DNA of 48,524 nucleotides from an uncultured Oscillibacter sp. (GTDB lineage: Bacteria; Bacillota; Clostridia; Oscillospirales; Oscillospiraceae). The stretch spans positions 1 to 48,524 of the forward strand of contig CAJTKE010000020.1 in the NCBI GenBank assembly GCA_910576865.1, given 5' to 3'. This document shows positions 31,244-39,371 of this stretch, piece by piece. Numbering within the stretch: the stretch's first letter is position 1; every line of letters begins with the position of its first letter. Below the pieces are notes generated by a model. That model searched no databases and had not been told where the DNA came from. It saw only the letters and a list, made by a program, of their open reading frames with translations. Both the position numbers and the translations under genes were made by a program.

Positions 31244-31687
31244 TTATTTCTTGGCCGGTTTCACCCGGAGGGCCAGCAGGGCCTTGACGTCCTCCAAAAC
31301 CTCCGAAGAGGTCAGGTCGATCATCAGCCAACGCCCCATTTTTGAGGAGGCCGTGTTTTGGTACAGCGTCCGGGTGTACTCCGTGCAGGTCAGAAGCACC
31401 CCCTCCGCTTCCGGCTCATCCTTGGGCGCGACGGAGACCATCGCCGTCACATAGCCCGGGCGGAGGTATACGGTGGCCAGGGACTTGCTCCCCTTCTTGA
31501 ATTTCACGTTCCACCCCGGCTCCAGGCCGCAGCGGCTGTACTCCGTCCGGGGCTCCGCACCGTAGGCGTCCTTTAAATATTGCCGGAGCTCCGGCCAGAG
31601 AGGGTTGTCCGCATAGCGGTCAACTTCTTCCAAAGATGGCTGGCGGTCCATGGGGAACCGCTGGGCCCACATCATGATATCAGACAT
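31244..31687 (-). CDS. DUF3788 family protein
   Basis: A 147-residue soluble protein of the DUF3788 family, recognised by SRCGLEPGWNVKFKKGSKSL, ATVYLRPGYVTAMVSV and the later RWLMIDLTSSEVLEDVKALL. The fold resembles small proteins of the YdhG/DUF1801 type used in stress or binding roles, but no activity is established. It is placed between a membrane zinc-ribbon gene and dnaE, with short gaps on both sides (20 and 26 bases). Confidence 0.85.
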   Translation of the reverse strand: MSDIMMWAQRFPMDRQPSLEEVDRYADNPLWPELRQYLKDAYGAEPRTEYSRCGLEPGWNVKFKKGSKSLATVYLRPGYVTAMVSVAPKDEPEAEGVLLTCTEYTRTLYQNTASSKMGRWLMIDLTSSEVLEDVKALLALRVKPAKK

Positions 31688-31707
31688 AAATTACCTTTTT
31701 TCTTATC

Positions 31708-32004
31708 TTATCGTTCAGCCTGTTCTTTCGAAAGTTCCTTTTTGCAGTGGGGACAGCTCTCGGGCAGGAGGAAACGCACATAGCGGCCCCGGAACAGCTG
31801 CTTCCCGCAGTGGGGACAGACGATCTGCGTCCTGGCAATCAGCACCCCCACAAGCACCGGCAGGATTAGAAGCGCGCAAATCCACGTCTGCAAGGAGCCC
31901 GGGTCCTGGATGCGGAAACAGGCGGCCAGCGCCGCCAGCACCGCTCCCAGCGCAAGCAGCCCCAGCGCGATCCGGTGGGCCAGAAAGCATTTCGGCTTTT
32001 TCAT
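31708..32004 (-). CDS. Small membrane protein with C-terminal zinc ribbon
   Basis: A 98-residue protein with two hydrophobic segments (about 10-29, LAHRIALGLLALGAVLAALA, and 41-58) and a cytosolic-type zinc ribbon made of CPHCGKQL (Cys63, Cys66) and CPHCKKEL (Cys84, Cys87). No family recognised. The ATG has GGAGAGGA upstream and lies 38 bases after whiA, in the same transcript. The longer frame upstream covers whiA in another frame and is rejected. Confidence 0.75.
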   Translation of the reverse strand: MKKPKCFLAHRIALGLLALGAVLAALAACFRIQDPGSLQTWICALLILPVLVGVLIARTQIVCPHCGKQLFRGRYVRFLLPESCPHCKKELSKEQAER

Positions 32005-32030
32005 AGAACCATCCTCTCCTATAAAATGTA

Positions 32031-32044
32031 AAGTATTAATACTT
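32031..32044. repeat. Perfect 14-base palindrome at the whiA stop
   Basis: AAGTATTAATACTT reads the same on both strands and overlaps the whiA stop codon, between whiA and the membrane zinc-ribbon gene. Possibly an operator; could be chance in an AT-rich gap. Confidence 0.4.
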
Positions 32045-32948
32045 AACTCTCTTCCGCCAGCTCCACCAGCTTCCGCAGCCGGTGGTTCAGACAGGATTTC
32101 GTCACCGGCGGGTCGAACATCTCCGCCAGCTCCGACAAACTCAGCTCCGGATACTCCAGCCGCAGGGCCGCCGTCTCCTGGAGCTTGTCCGGCAGCTCCT
32201 TGAGCCGCCCCGCCGCCTCCAGCTTCCGGATGGCGGTTCCCTGATTCTGGGCGGCTTCCACCGCCTTGTCCAGGTTGGCGCTGTCGCAGTTCAGCCGCCG
32301 GTTCACGCTGTTGCGGATGCCCTTTTCCACCTTGGTAGACATGATCCGCAGGGCCGCCGCCGGCGCGCCAATGAGAGTCAGAAAGTCCTCGATCTGGTCG
32401 CTCTGCTTGAAATAAGTGACGGAGCTTCCGTTTCTCGTCACGCTTTTGGGGGGATAGCCGCTCTCCCGGAGCAGCACCTCCAGCTCCCGGCTGGCCTGGA
32501 GGTGGGAGCTGGTCAGCTCCAGATGATAGCGCTTGGCGGGGTCCGTTATGCTCCCCCCGGCGAAGAAGCAGCCCCGAAGGAAGGACGCCCGGCAGCACTC
32601 CTCCTCCAGCATGGCGAAATTGATGTGGAGGGCCAGACTCTGCCGGGGGTCGTAGCCCAGAAGGTCGATGATGTGGTCCAGCTTCTCCCGGGATTTGATC
32701 TGGAAGACCATCTTCCCCCCTTCTCCCCGGTCCGGGTCCGGCTGGCGGTCGAAGCGCAGGTCAAAGGCCCGCTGGAACAGCCGGGGCAGGCGGAGGGCGA
32801 AATTGGGGTTTTCCGTGATGATCCGGACCTCGGAGGAGCTGAAGGTGTGGCAGTAGAGCAGGATTCCGTAGGCCTCCGCCTGGGCGCAGCAGCGCCGCTG
32901 GACCGGCAGGCGGCAAAGCTCGTTTTTCGTATCAAAGGAAAAAGACAT
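32043..32948 (-). CDS. whiA: DNA-binding protein WhiA
   Basis: WhiA-family DNA-binding protein, 301 residues, tied to cell division and, in actinobacteria, to sporulation. The N-terminal part is a degenerate LAGLIDADG homing-endonuclease fold without catalytic acids (LRGCFFAGGSITDPAKRYHLE, YPPKSVTRNG). The C-terminal helix-turn-helix shows EYPELSLSELAEMFDPPVTK followed by SCLNHRLRKL. Starts three bases after the upstream lipoprotein gene. In most Firmicutes it directly follows yvcK; here a lipoprotein gene lies between them. Confidence 0.95.
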   Translation of the reverse strand: MSFSFDTKNELCRLPVQRRCCAQAEAYGILLYCHTFSSSEVRIITENPNFALRLPRLFQRAFDLRFDRQPDPDRGEGGKMVFQIKSREKLDHIIDLLGYDPRQSLALHINFAMLEEECCRASFLRGCFFAGGSITDPAKRYHLELTSSHLQASRELEVLLRESGYPPKSVTRNGSSVTYFKQSDQIEDFLTLIGAPAAALRIMSTKVEKGIRNSVNRRLNCDSANLDKAVEAAQNQGTAIRKLEAAGRLKELPDKLQETAALRLEYPELSLSELAEMFDPPVTKSCLNHRLRKLVELAEES

Positions 32949-32951
32949 CCC

Positions 32952-33476
32952 TCAGCCTCCGTTTTTCAAGGTCCGCCATTGTTCATGGAGTTCGGCGTAT
33001 TCCGGATTTTCCTCTCCGTCGATCATGGACGGAATGACCAAGCCGCTCTCCAGTTCATAAAAGAAGCCCACGCCGACCTTGGCGGCCGCAAACACTTCGG
33101 TTCGGGCGTCATACGTCCCATAGGAACAAGCGTAAAGCTCATAGCCGTCCAGCGGCGGGTGCTGGGACAACATCGTCAGGCCGTTACCCGCGTCATCATA
33201 GCCAAGCAGGATGATTTCTCCAGGGTCACTCGCGCTGAAGGGGTGTTTTATATAAAAGGATACCTCGCCGGTCAGGGGGAAGTCCTCCGCCTCCGCCCAA
33301 GCGTCAAAGCAGGCCTTGATCCCCTCCACCCGGGGCATCATCGCCTCGTCCACGGGCTCCCGCAAATGGTATGGCTCAGGATAAGTATCCGGTTCCTCTC
33401 TCCTCGCCTCCTGCCCGCCGCAGGAGGACAGCAGCAAAAGCACAGCCAAAATCCACGCCGGCCGCCGTGTCCTCAT
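32952..33476 (-). CDS. Lipoprotein of unknown function
   Basis: A 174-residue predicted lipoprotein: RRPAWILAVLLLLSSCGGQE gives a short signal and lipobox SSC (Cys19). The mature part has a Glu/Pro/Tyr-rich stretch and a beta-rich domain (GEVSFYIKHPFSASDPGEII, YELYACSYGTYDAR, KVGVGFFYELESGLVIPSM). No family recognised. The start shares a base with the yvcK stop (TAATG), so translation is coupled; whiA follows three bases later. Confidence 0.75.
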   Translation of the reverse strand: MRTRRPAWILAVLLLLSSCGGQEARREEPDTYPEPYHLREPVDEAMMPRVEGIKACFDAWAEAEDFPLTGEVSFYIKHPFSASDPGEIILLGYDDAGNGLTMLSQHPPLDGYELYACSYGTYDARTEVFAAAKVGVGFFYELESGLVIPSMIDGEENPEYAELHEQWRTLKNGG

Positions 33477-34528
33477 TATGTACTCCTCCTCTCCGCCTGA
33501 TACTTGTCGGCCTTGAAGTCCCTGGCAATGCGGACGTTCCGCTCCGCGTGGAGCAGGATCAGCTCCTGGGCCAGCTTGTCGGGATGGTGGCGGACATAGC
33601 CGTCCTGCACCGTGGCGATGGGGCGGCTGACCAGCTCCACCCCCAGGGCGGCACAGCGGTCCGCGTCGTAGCGCAGCAGCTCCGCCCCCTCCTGGGCATA
33701 CCGGGCGGCGGCGTCCTCGGGAATGGGTGAGGAGTTCACCAGACTCAGGTGGAACAGCCCCGGCACCGAGTGCTTGAACAGGGCCGCGATATGGTCCGAG
33801 GCGGTGTAGCCCTCCGTCTCCCCCTCCTGGGTCATGACGTTGCAGACGTAGATTTTCAAAGCGGAGGACGCCCGGATGGCGTCCACGATGCCGTCCACCA
33901 GAAGATTGGGGATGATGCTGGTGTAGAGGCTCCCCGGCCCCAGGACGATCATGTCCGCCTCCTGGATGGCGGACAGGGCCTCCGGCAGGGCCTTGGGCCG
34001 CTCCGGCAGAAGCCGGACCTTGGTGATGCGGCAGTCCTCTTTTTTCTTGCAGTGGAAGATCTTGGACTCGCCGATGACGCTGGCCCCGTTTTCAAACTCC
34101 GCCTCCAGCTGCACGTCGGCGGTGGTGACGGGCAGCACCCGGCCGGTGATGGCCAGTACCTCGCTCATCCGGCGGACCGCCGTGTCAAAGCTGGGAGAGA
34201 TGCCGTTCAGCGCCGCCAGAAAGAGATTCCCGAAGCTCTGCCCCGCCAGGGTTCCCTCCTGGAAGCGGTAGTCAATCAACTGCTTCATCAGCGGCTCCGT
34301 GTTGGCCAGGGCCTCCAGGCAGTTCCGGATGTCCCCCGGCGGAGGCATCCCCAGGTCCTGACGCAGGGCGCCGGAGCCGCCGCCGTCATCCGCCACCGTG
34401 ACGATGGCGGAGAGGTTTTCCGTGTAGTCCTTCAAGCCCCGCAGCATGTTGGACAGGCCGTGGCCCCCGCCGATGGCGGCGATCCGGGGACCATGCTTCC
34501 GAGGCGCGCGGTAAGGCCGGTATTCCAT
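33476..34528 (-). CDS. yvcK: Gluconeogenesis factor YvcK family protein
   Basis: YvcK/CofD-like protein of 350 residues, needed in Bacillus for growth on gluconeogenic carbon and for cell-shape control; it binds UDP-sugars such as UDP-GlcNAc. Seen: IAAIGGGHGLSNMLRGLK, AIVTVADDGGGSGALRQDLG, PPPGDIRNCLEALA and IVLGPGSLYTSIIPNLLV. ATG start; 12 bases after rapZ. Its stop overlaps the next start by one base. Confidence 0.95.
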   Translation of the reverse strand: MEYRPYRAPRKHGPRIAAIGGGHGLSNMLRGLKDYTENLSAIVTVADDGGGSGALRQDLGMPPPGDIRNCLEALANTEPLMKQLIDYRFQEGTLAGQSFGNLFLAALNGISPSFDTAVRRMSEVLAITGRVLPVTTADVQLEAEFENGASVIGESKIFHCKKKEDCRITKVRLLPERPKALPEALSAIQEADMIVLGPGSLYTSIIPNLLVDGIVDAIRASSALKIYVCNVMTQEGETEGYTASDHIAALFKHSVPGLFHLSLVNSSPIPEDAAARYAQEGAELLRYDADRCAALGVELVSRPIATVQDGYVRHHPDKLAQELILLHAERNVRIARDFKADKYQAERRST

Positions 34529-34540
34529 GGGCGTTCCTCC

Positions 34541-35404
34541 TTATATCGCTCTGTCCATATCCCGATGGTGCTCCGCCGTCTGATAGCCCCGGCCGCGGAT
34601 GAACTCCGTCAGCGCGTGGGCGATGGCCACAGAGCGGTGGTGCCCGCCGGTGCAGCCCACGGCGATCACCAGACCGGTCTTCCCCTCCTCCGCGTACAGC
34701 GGCAGGGTGAAGCCCAGCAGGTCCTCCACCTTGCGGAGGAAGTCGTGGGTCTGCTGGAAGCTGAACACATAGTCCGACACCGGCTTGTCCAGGCCGGTCT
34801 GGTGGCGCAGCTCCTCAATGTAAAAGGGATTGGGCATGAACCGCACGTCCAGCACCAGATCGGCCTCCAGGGGGAGGCCGTACTTGAAGCCGAAGGAGGT
34901 GACGCTCACCGTCATGCCCGCCTGCTCCCCTTCGCCGTTGAAAATGCGCAGCAGCTCACTGCGCAGCTTGGCGGTGGAGAGGCCGGTGGTGTCGATGACG
35001 AAGTCCGCCCGCCGCTTCACCGGCTGCATCAGCTCCCGCTCCCGCTCCACGGCCTCCTCCAGGGAGTCGGCCTCCCTCTCCAGGGGATGGCGCCGGCGGG
35101 TCTCCTTGTAGCGCTTGATGATGGCCTCCGGAGAGGCGTCCAGGAACAGCATCCGGCAGACGCCCTCCATGGATTTCAGCTTATCCAGCACGTCGAACAG
35201 CTCGTTGAAGGACTCCGCCGTCCGCACGTCATAAACCAGGGCCACCCGGGCGTAGCGCCCCCCGCCCCCGGCGCAGAACTCCGCGAATTTCAGAATCATG
35301 GCGGCGGGCATGTTGTCCACGATATAAAAGCCGCTGTCCTCCAGAAAAGACGCCGCCTTGCTCTTTCCCCCGCCGGACAGGCCGGAGATGATCAGAATTT
35401 CCAT
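34541..35404 (-). CDS. rapZ: RNase adapter protein RapZ (YvcJ)
   Basis: Nucleotide-binding protein of 287 residues. In E. coli RapZ directs RNase E to the GlmZ small RNA and senses glucosamine-6-phosphate; the Firmicutes version YvcJ affects competence. It has Walker A LSGGGKSKAA (about 8-17), FYIVDNMPAAMI, LVYDVRTAES, and in the C-terminal domain VAVGCTGGHHRSVAIAHAL, seen here as IAVGCTGGHHRSVA. The ATG at 35404 has GGGGGAG upstream and gives the family N-terminus MEILIISG. Encoded between murB and yvcK. Confidence 0.95.
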   Translation of the reverse strand: MEILIISGLSGGGKSKAASFLEDSGFYIVDNMPAAMILKFAEFCAGGGGRYARVALVYDVRTAESFNELFDVLDKLKSMEGVCRMLFLDASPEAIIKRYKETRRRHPLEREADSLEEAVERERELMQPVKRRADFVIDTTGLSTAKLRSELLRIFNGEGEQAGMTVSVTSFGFKYGLPLEADLVLDVRFMPNPFYIEELRHQTGLDKPVSDYVFSFQQTHDFLRKVEDLLGFTLPLYAEEGKTGLVIAVGCTGGHHRSVAIAHALTEFIRGRGYQTAEHHRDMDRAI

Positions 35405-35418
35405 GGGAAGACTCCCCC

Positions 35419-36336
35419 TCACTCCACAAACTTCACTTCCGGCTCCAGCCGGACGCCGGTCTTCTCAAAGACGGCCTCCTGGATCTGCCGGATCAGCTCT
35501 TTGATGTCCGCGCAGGTGGCCCCGCCCCGGTTGATGACAAAGCCCGCGTGCTTCTCACTGACCTGGGCTCCGCCCACCGTCAGGCCCTTCAGGCCGCACT
35601 GGTCAATGAGCGTTCCGGCAAAATGGCCTTCCGGCCGCTTGAAGGTGCTGCCCGCGCTGGGCCACTCCAGGGGCTGGCCGGCCTTCCGGCGGGCCATCAG
35701 GGACCGCTGCGTCTCCCGGATGGCCTCCGGGTCGCCGGGAGCCAGGCGGAACTGGCCGTACAGCACCACGGCGTCCGGGTGGTCCGACAGAAAGCTCCGG
35801 CGATAACCGAAATCCAATTCCTCCCCGGAGAGGAATTTCAGCCCCTCCTCCGGAAACAGGACGGAAGCACCCAGGACCACCTGGGACATCTCCCCGCCAT
35901 AGGCCCCGGCGTTCATATACAGCCCGCCGCCCACCGTGCCGGGAATGCCGTGGGCAAACTCCAGGCCCGTGGCCCCCAGCTTGCAGGCGTAATCCGCCAG
36001 CTTCGCCAGGGGGACTCCCGCCGCCGCGACAATGTGCTCCGGACCGCCTCTGGTTTCCAGCGTCTGCATCCGGCCGGTGGCAACCACCAGCCGGTCCAAG
36101 CCCTCGTCCGGCGCCAGCAGGTTGGAGCCGCCGCCGAGCACCAGGGGCCTGGCTCCGCAGTCCCGGGCCATGGACAGCAGCAGCACCAGCTGCTCCCCCT
36201 TCTCCGGGAAAGCCATCCGTTTCGCCGGTCCCCCCACCCGGAAGGAGGTGTGCTTCGCCATGGGTTCGTCCCGCAGCACCTTCACGTCCGGCAGGTAGTC
36301 CGCCGCCTGTCTGTCAAATCGCGCCACCCAATCCAT
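35419..36336 (-). CDS. murB: UDP-N-acetylenolpyruvoylglucosamine reductase MurB
   Basis: FAD-dependent enzyme that reduces UDP-GlcNAc-enolpyruvate to UDP-MurNAc. The 305 residues show the start MAKHTSFRVGGPAKRMAFP, the FAD-binding PLVLGGGSNLLAPDEGLD and FAHGIPGTVGGGLYMNAGAY, and YRRSFLSD, where the tyrosine and serine are catalytic. The C-terminal part has AGSTFKRPEG and HAGFVINRGGATCADI. This is the type II (shorter) form typical of Firmicutes. Lies between the ROK kinase and rapZ. Confidence 0.96.
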   Translation of the reverse strand: MDWVARFDRQAADYLPDVKVLRDEPMAKHTSFRVGGPAKRMAFPEKGEQLVLLLSMARDCGARPLVLGGGSNLLAPDEGLDRLVVATGRMQTLETRGGPEHIVAAAGVPLAKLADYACKLGATGLEFAHGIPGTVGGGLYMNAGAYGGEMSQVVLGASVLFPEEGLKFLSGEELDFGYRRSFLSDHPDAVVLYGQFRLAPGDPEAIRETQRSLMARRKAGQPLEWPSAGSTFKRPEGHFAGTLIDQCGLKGLTVGGAQVSEKHAGFVINRGGATCADIKELIRQIQEAVFEKTGVRLEPEVKFVE

Positions 36337-36363
36337 GGAAGTGCCTCCCCGTTTTCAGATTGC

Positions 36364-37278
36364 TCAAAGCACCCGGCCCAGCATGGCCGCGCCAATGATG
36401 CCCGCGTCATTCCCCAGCTCCGCCGGGAGGATGCGGGTGGCACGGCCCCCGTGGCGGGAGAAGGACTCCTTCGCCACCGCTTCCCGCAGGGGCTCCAGCA
36501 GCAGGTGCTCCGGCGCGGCGGACACGCCGCCGCCAATGGCCACGACCTCAGGCCGCAGGGCGTTGATCAGGCTCACCATGCCGCTGGCCAGATACTCCAC
36601 ATACTGCCGGCAGACCGCCAGGGCCGTCTCGTCCCCGGCCTCCGCCGCCTGAAAAGCCGTCCGGCCCTCCACGCCGCGCTCCGCGGCGAACTTCCGGAGG
36701 GCGCTCTCCGGATGGGCCTCCATGGCCCGCTTCGTCTGCTGAATCAGGCCGGTGGCGGAGGCGTAGCGCTCCCAGCAGCCCCGGCGCCCGCAGTTGCAGG
36801 GCTCGCCGTCCTTGCAGATCACCATGTGCCCCGCCTCGCTGGAGGCCAAGCCCCCCCGGAGCTTCCCGTTCAGAATCAGTCCGGCCCCCACGCCGGTGCC
36901 CAGGGTGATGACGGCGAAATCCCGGGTTCCTCTCCCGGCGCCGCCGAAGAACTCCCCCGCGGCGGCACAGTCCGCGTCGTTGCCCAGCAGCAGCGGCAGG
37001 TCCAGGTGCTGCCGGAACAGCCGCTCCAGCGGAACGTCCTTCATGGGGATGTTGGTGGTGAAGAGCACGTCGCCCCCGTCCACCGCGCCGGGCAGGCCCA
37101 CGCCCACCCATTGGACGCCCTCCCGGAGCACCTTCCCGGCCAGCTCCGCCAGGGTCGCGGCGAAGGCCTCCGGGCCCTGAAAGTCCAGGGGAACCCGCTC
37201 CACCGCCACGATTTTGCCCGCCTCATCCACCAAGCCGGCCTTCAGATTCGTTCCGCCAACGTCGATGCCGATATACAT
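36364..37278 (-). CDS. ROK-family glucokinase
   Basis: Sugar kinase of the ROK family, 304 residues, most likely glucokinase by context. It has the N-terminal phosphate loop YIGIDVGGTNLKAGLVDE, VGVGLPGAVDGG, NDADCAAAGEFFGGAGRG (catalytic Asp region), the zinc site EPCNCGRRGCWERYAS, and ADP-binding VVAIGGGVSAAPEHLL. No N-terminal DNA-binding domain, so not a NagC-type repressor. It lies 13 bases after hprK; together they link sugar phosphorylation and catabolite signalling. Confidence 0.9.
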   Translation of the reverse strand: MYIGIDVGGTNLKAGLVDEAGKIVAVERVPLDFQGPEAFAATLAELAGKVLREGVQWVGVGLPGAVDGGDVLFTTNIPMKDVPLERLFRQHLDLPLLLGNDADCAAAGEFFGGAGRGTRDFAVITLGTGVGAGLILNGKLRGGLASSEAGHMVICKDGEPCNCGRRGCWERYASATGLIQQTKRAMEAHPESALRKFAAERGVEGRTAFQAAEAGDETALAVCRQYVEYLASGMVSLINALRPEVVAIGGGVSAAPEHLLLEPLREAVAKESFSRHGGRATRILPAELGNDAGIIGAAMLGRVL

Positions 37279-37291
37279 TTCTTCGTCCTCC

Positions 37292-38221
37292 TCACATATT
37301 TCCGTCTGCCCGGGCGTCCACCTTCTGCGCCAGCTCCTGGGCCGCGTTGTATCCCAATTTTCTGTGCCGGTTGTTCATGGCCGCCACCTCCACGATGCTG
37401 GCCAGATTCCGCCCCGGCCGCACCGGAATGGTGACAATGGGAACCTGGATGTCCAGGATGTCGATGAAATGATCCTCAATGCCCAGGCGGTCATAGAACT
37501 TCTCGCTGTCCCAGGGCTCGAAATTCACCACCAGATCCAGCTGGGCCTCGTTCTTGATGGCCCGGACGCCGAACAGCTGCTGCACGTTGATGACGCCGAT
37601 GCCCCGCAGCTCGATGTAATTGCGGATGACCTCCGGCGCGGAGCCTGCCAGCTGGCCGGAAATGCGGCGGAGCTCCACGGCGTCGTCGGCCACCAGCCGA
37701 TGGCCCCGCATGATCAATTCAATGGCCGCCTCGCTCTTGCCCACGCCGGAGTCGCCGGTGATCATGACGCCCTCACCGTAGATGTCCAGCAGGACGCCGT
37801 GGCGGGTGACGCAGGGCGCCAGGACCTTGTTCAGATGCTCAATAACCCGGCTGGTGAAAGCCACCGTCACCTCGCTGGTCCGCAGCAGGGTCTTCTGGTG
37901 CTCCACGGCGCTCTCCAGGCACTCCGGGAAGCAATCCAGGCTCCGGGCAATGACCAGGGCGGGGATGTCATAGAGAAACAGGTCGTCGAAACACTTGCGC
38001 CGCCGGGCCTCGCTGAGGCCCCGCAGATAGGTGACCTCCGCCTTGCCGATGACCTGGAGGCGGCAGGGATCGAAGTAATCGAAGAAGCTGAGGAACTGGA
38101 GTCCGGGCCGGTTCAGGTCCGGGATGGTCAGTACGGCGGTATCAAAGTCACTGCCCCGATTCAAAACCTCCAGATGAAAGAGGGATACAAAATCCTTTAC
38201 CTTCAGACCGTTTCCACGCAT
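37292..38221 (-). CDS. hprK: HPr kinase/phosphorylase HprK
   Basis: Phosphorylates HPr on serine in response to metabolites, the central switch of carbon catabolite control in Firmicutes. The 309 residues have an N-terminal MurE-like domain, Walker A TGDSGVGKSEAAIELI (about 150-165), the family signature LRGIGVINVQQLFGVRAI and a C-terminal PGRNLASIVEVAAMNNRHR. ATG with GGAGAG upstream. First gene of the ten-gene run through dnaE, with a SigA promoter and a leader of about 70 bases. Confidence 0.96.
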   Translation of the reverse strand: MRGNGLKVKDFVSLFHLEVLNRGSDFDTAVLTIPDLNRPGLQFLSFFDYFDPCRLQVIGKAEVTYLRGLSEARRRKCFDDLFLYDIPALVIARSLDCFPECLESAVEHQKTLLRTSEVTVAFTSRVIEHLNKVLAPCVTRHGVLLDIYGEGVMITGDSGVGKSEAAIELIMRGHRLVADDAVELRRISGQLAGSAPEVIRNYIELRGIGVINVQQLFGVRAIKNEAQLDLVVNFEPWDSEKFYDRLGIEDHFIDILDIQVPIVTIPVRPGRNLASIVEVAAMNNRHRKLGYNAAQELAQKVDARADGNM

Positions 38222-38298
38222 GGCGTTTCTCTCCTTTTTCCGGCGAACGGGCCGGGTGTCTTTCGTTTTCGCGTATCAGGCGCGTTTGTTTCCATCTC

Positions 38299-38327
38299 AT
38301 TATATATGAAAACCATCCGTTCCGCAA
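38299..38327 (-). promoter_or_regulatory. SigA promoter of the hprK-dnaE operon
   Basis: TTGCGG and a perfect TATAAT with a 17-base spacer on the minus strand. No catabolite-responsive element recognised over it. Confidence 0.72.
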
Positions 38328-38395
38328 CACCTTCGGCACAGAAGATGGGCGGGAAATCTCCCGGAAAAAAACTTTCGGTTTTTTGAAAATTCTTC

Positions 38396-38424
38396 TTGCA
38401 ATTTTCGATAGATTCTGTTATTAT
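38396..38424 (+). promoter_or_regulatory. SigA promoter of rpmB
   Basis: TTGCAA and TATTAT with a 17-base spacer, about 58 bases before the rpmB start. Confidence 0.65.
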
Positions 38425-38481
38425 ATCATCTGTGCTTATGAAAATACGCACGTACTATGCGACAGCGGGGAGGTGCAATGG

Positions 38482-38670
38482 ATGGCTAAGTGCGAGTATT
38501 GCGGCAAAGGCGTGACCTTTGGCATTCAGGTCTCTCACTCTCACCGGCGTTCCAACCGTCCCTGGAAGCCCAACGTGAAACGTGTCAAGGCGATCGTGGA
38601 TGGTTCCCCTCGCCACGTGTATGTCTGCACCCGGTGCATGCGCTCCGGCAAGGTTACCAGAGCGGTCTGA
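38482..38670 (+). CDS. rpmB: 50S ribosomal protein L28
   Basis: Ribosomal protein bL28, 62 residues: MAKCEYCGKGVTFGIQVSHS, NRPWKPNVKRVKA and YVCTRCMRSGKVTRAV. Two CxxC pairs (Cys4/7, Cys52/55) make this the zinc-binding form. GGGAGGTG lies before the ATG; the nearby ATG at 38479 is in another frame and stops at once. Single-gene unit, convergent with the methyltransferase. Confidence 0.97.
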   Translation: MAKCEYCGKGVTFGIQVSHSHRRSNRPWKPNVKRVKAIVDGSPRHVYVCTRCMRSGKVTRAV

Positions 38671-38684
38671 TTGAGAACGAGAAA

Positions 38685-38714
38685 AGCTCCCGGACTTCGG
38701 TCCGGGAGCTTTTT
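38685..38714. terminator. Bidirectional terminator between rpmB and the methyltransferase
   Basis: Perfect arms AGCTCCCGGAC and complement with TTCG loop, TTTTT on the plus strand and a TTTTC run on the minus strand. Confidence 0.9.
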
Positions 38715-38732
38715 GTCCGCAAAAACGCTCCT

Positions 38733-39356
38733 TCACTCCCCGCACGCGAAATCCAGCCGGACCAGCTTCTTCCCGTTGGGCAGCTTTCGCTCCAGCCTTT
38801 TCACCGTTCGGCAGCCGATTTCACCCATGGCTCCCTCCAAGGCCCGCTCTTCCATCTGGCGGTGCACCCGCTCCAGGGCATCGAAAGCGTGCAGGTAAGG
38901 CGAGTCCGACACCCAGCCGTCCTCCGTGTTGATCTGGATGACGCAGGAAACATACCGCGGCTTCACCCGCCGCACCACTCTCTGAAAGCTCTCATAGCCG
39001 ATGTACTCCACCAGCAGGTCCGCGATGACCAGCTCCGCCTCCGGCAGGCGGCAGGACTCTTCCGTCAGATCGGCCTGCAGACACTCCAGCACACCCGCCA
39101 GCTCTGGATATCTGGAAGCCGCCGCCTCCAGATAGGAGGCGTTGATATCGACTCCATACACCTTCTCGAAGCGTTTTTTTCGGATATGCTCCAGGCCGTT
39201 GCCGCCCGCCACGCCCAAAATCATCACCCGAGGGGCCGGGTAATCCTCAAGCTGGCCTTTCATCAGCTCATTCAGCGCCTGGAGCTGCATGACGGAGTCC
39301 AGGCTCATGTGGTTCTCATAGTCGCTCAGGGATATCGCTTCCCAGGGGTTTTTCAT
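38733..39356 (-). CDS. Class I SAM-dependent methyltransferase
   Basis: A 207-residue methyltransferase with the SAM-binding strand VMILGVAGGNGLEHI (about 44-58), acidic end of strand two VYGVDINASYLEAA and a post-I motif LECLQADL. The N-terminal lid (PWEAISLSDYENHMSLDSVM) resembles uncharacterised methyltransferases of Firmicutes. Substrate unknown. Follows tgt by 15 bases, so it may be co-transcribed with tRNA-modification genes, but this does not prove a tRNA target. Confidence 0.85.
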   Translation of the reverse strand: MKNPWEAISLSDYENHMSLDSVMQLQALNELMKGQLEDYPAPRVMILGVAGGNGLEHIRKKRFEKVYGVDINASYLEAAASRYPELAGVLECLQADLTEESCRLPEAELVIADLLVEYIGYESFQRVVRRVKPRYVSCVIQINTEDGWVSDSPYLHAFDALERVHRQMEERALEGAMGEIGCRTVKRLERKLPNGKKLVRLDFACGE

Positions 39357-39371
39357 GTTTCACCGCCCCAT

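Noticed and set aside
27015..31454. A 1479-codon open frame on the plus strand opposite dnaE
   Set aside because: It is antisense to an unmistakable dnaE, has no ribosome site or recognisable domain, and has the His/Gly/Leu-rich composition of GC-rich antisense frames.
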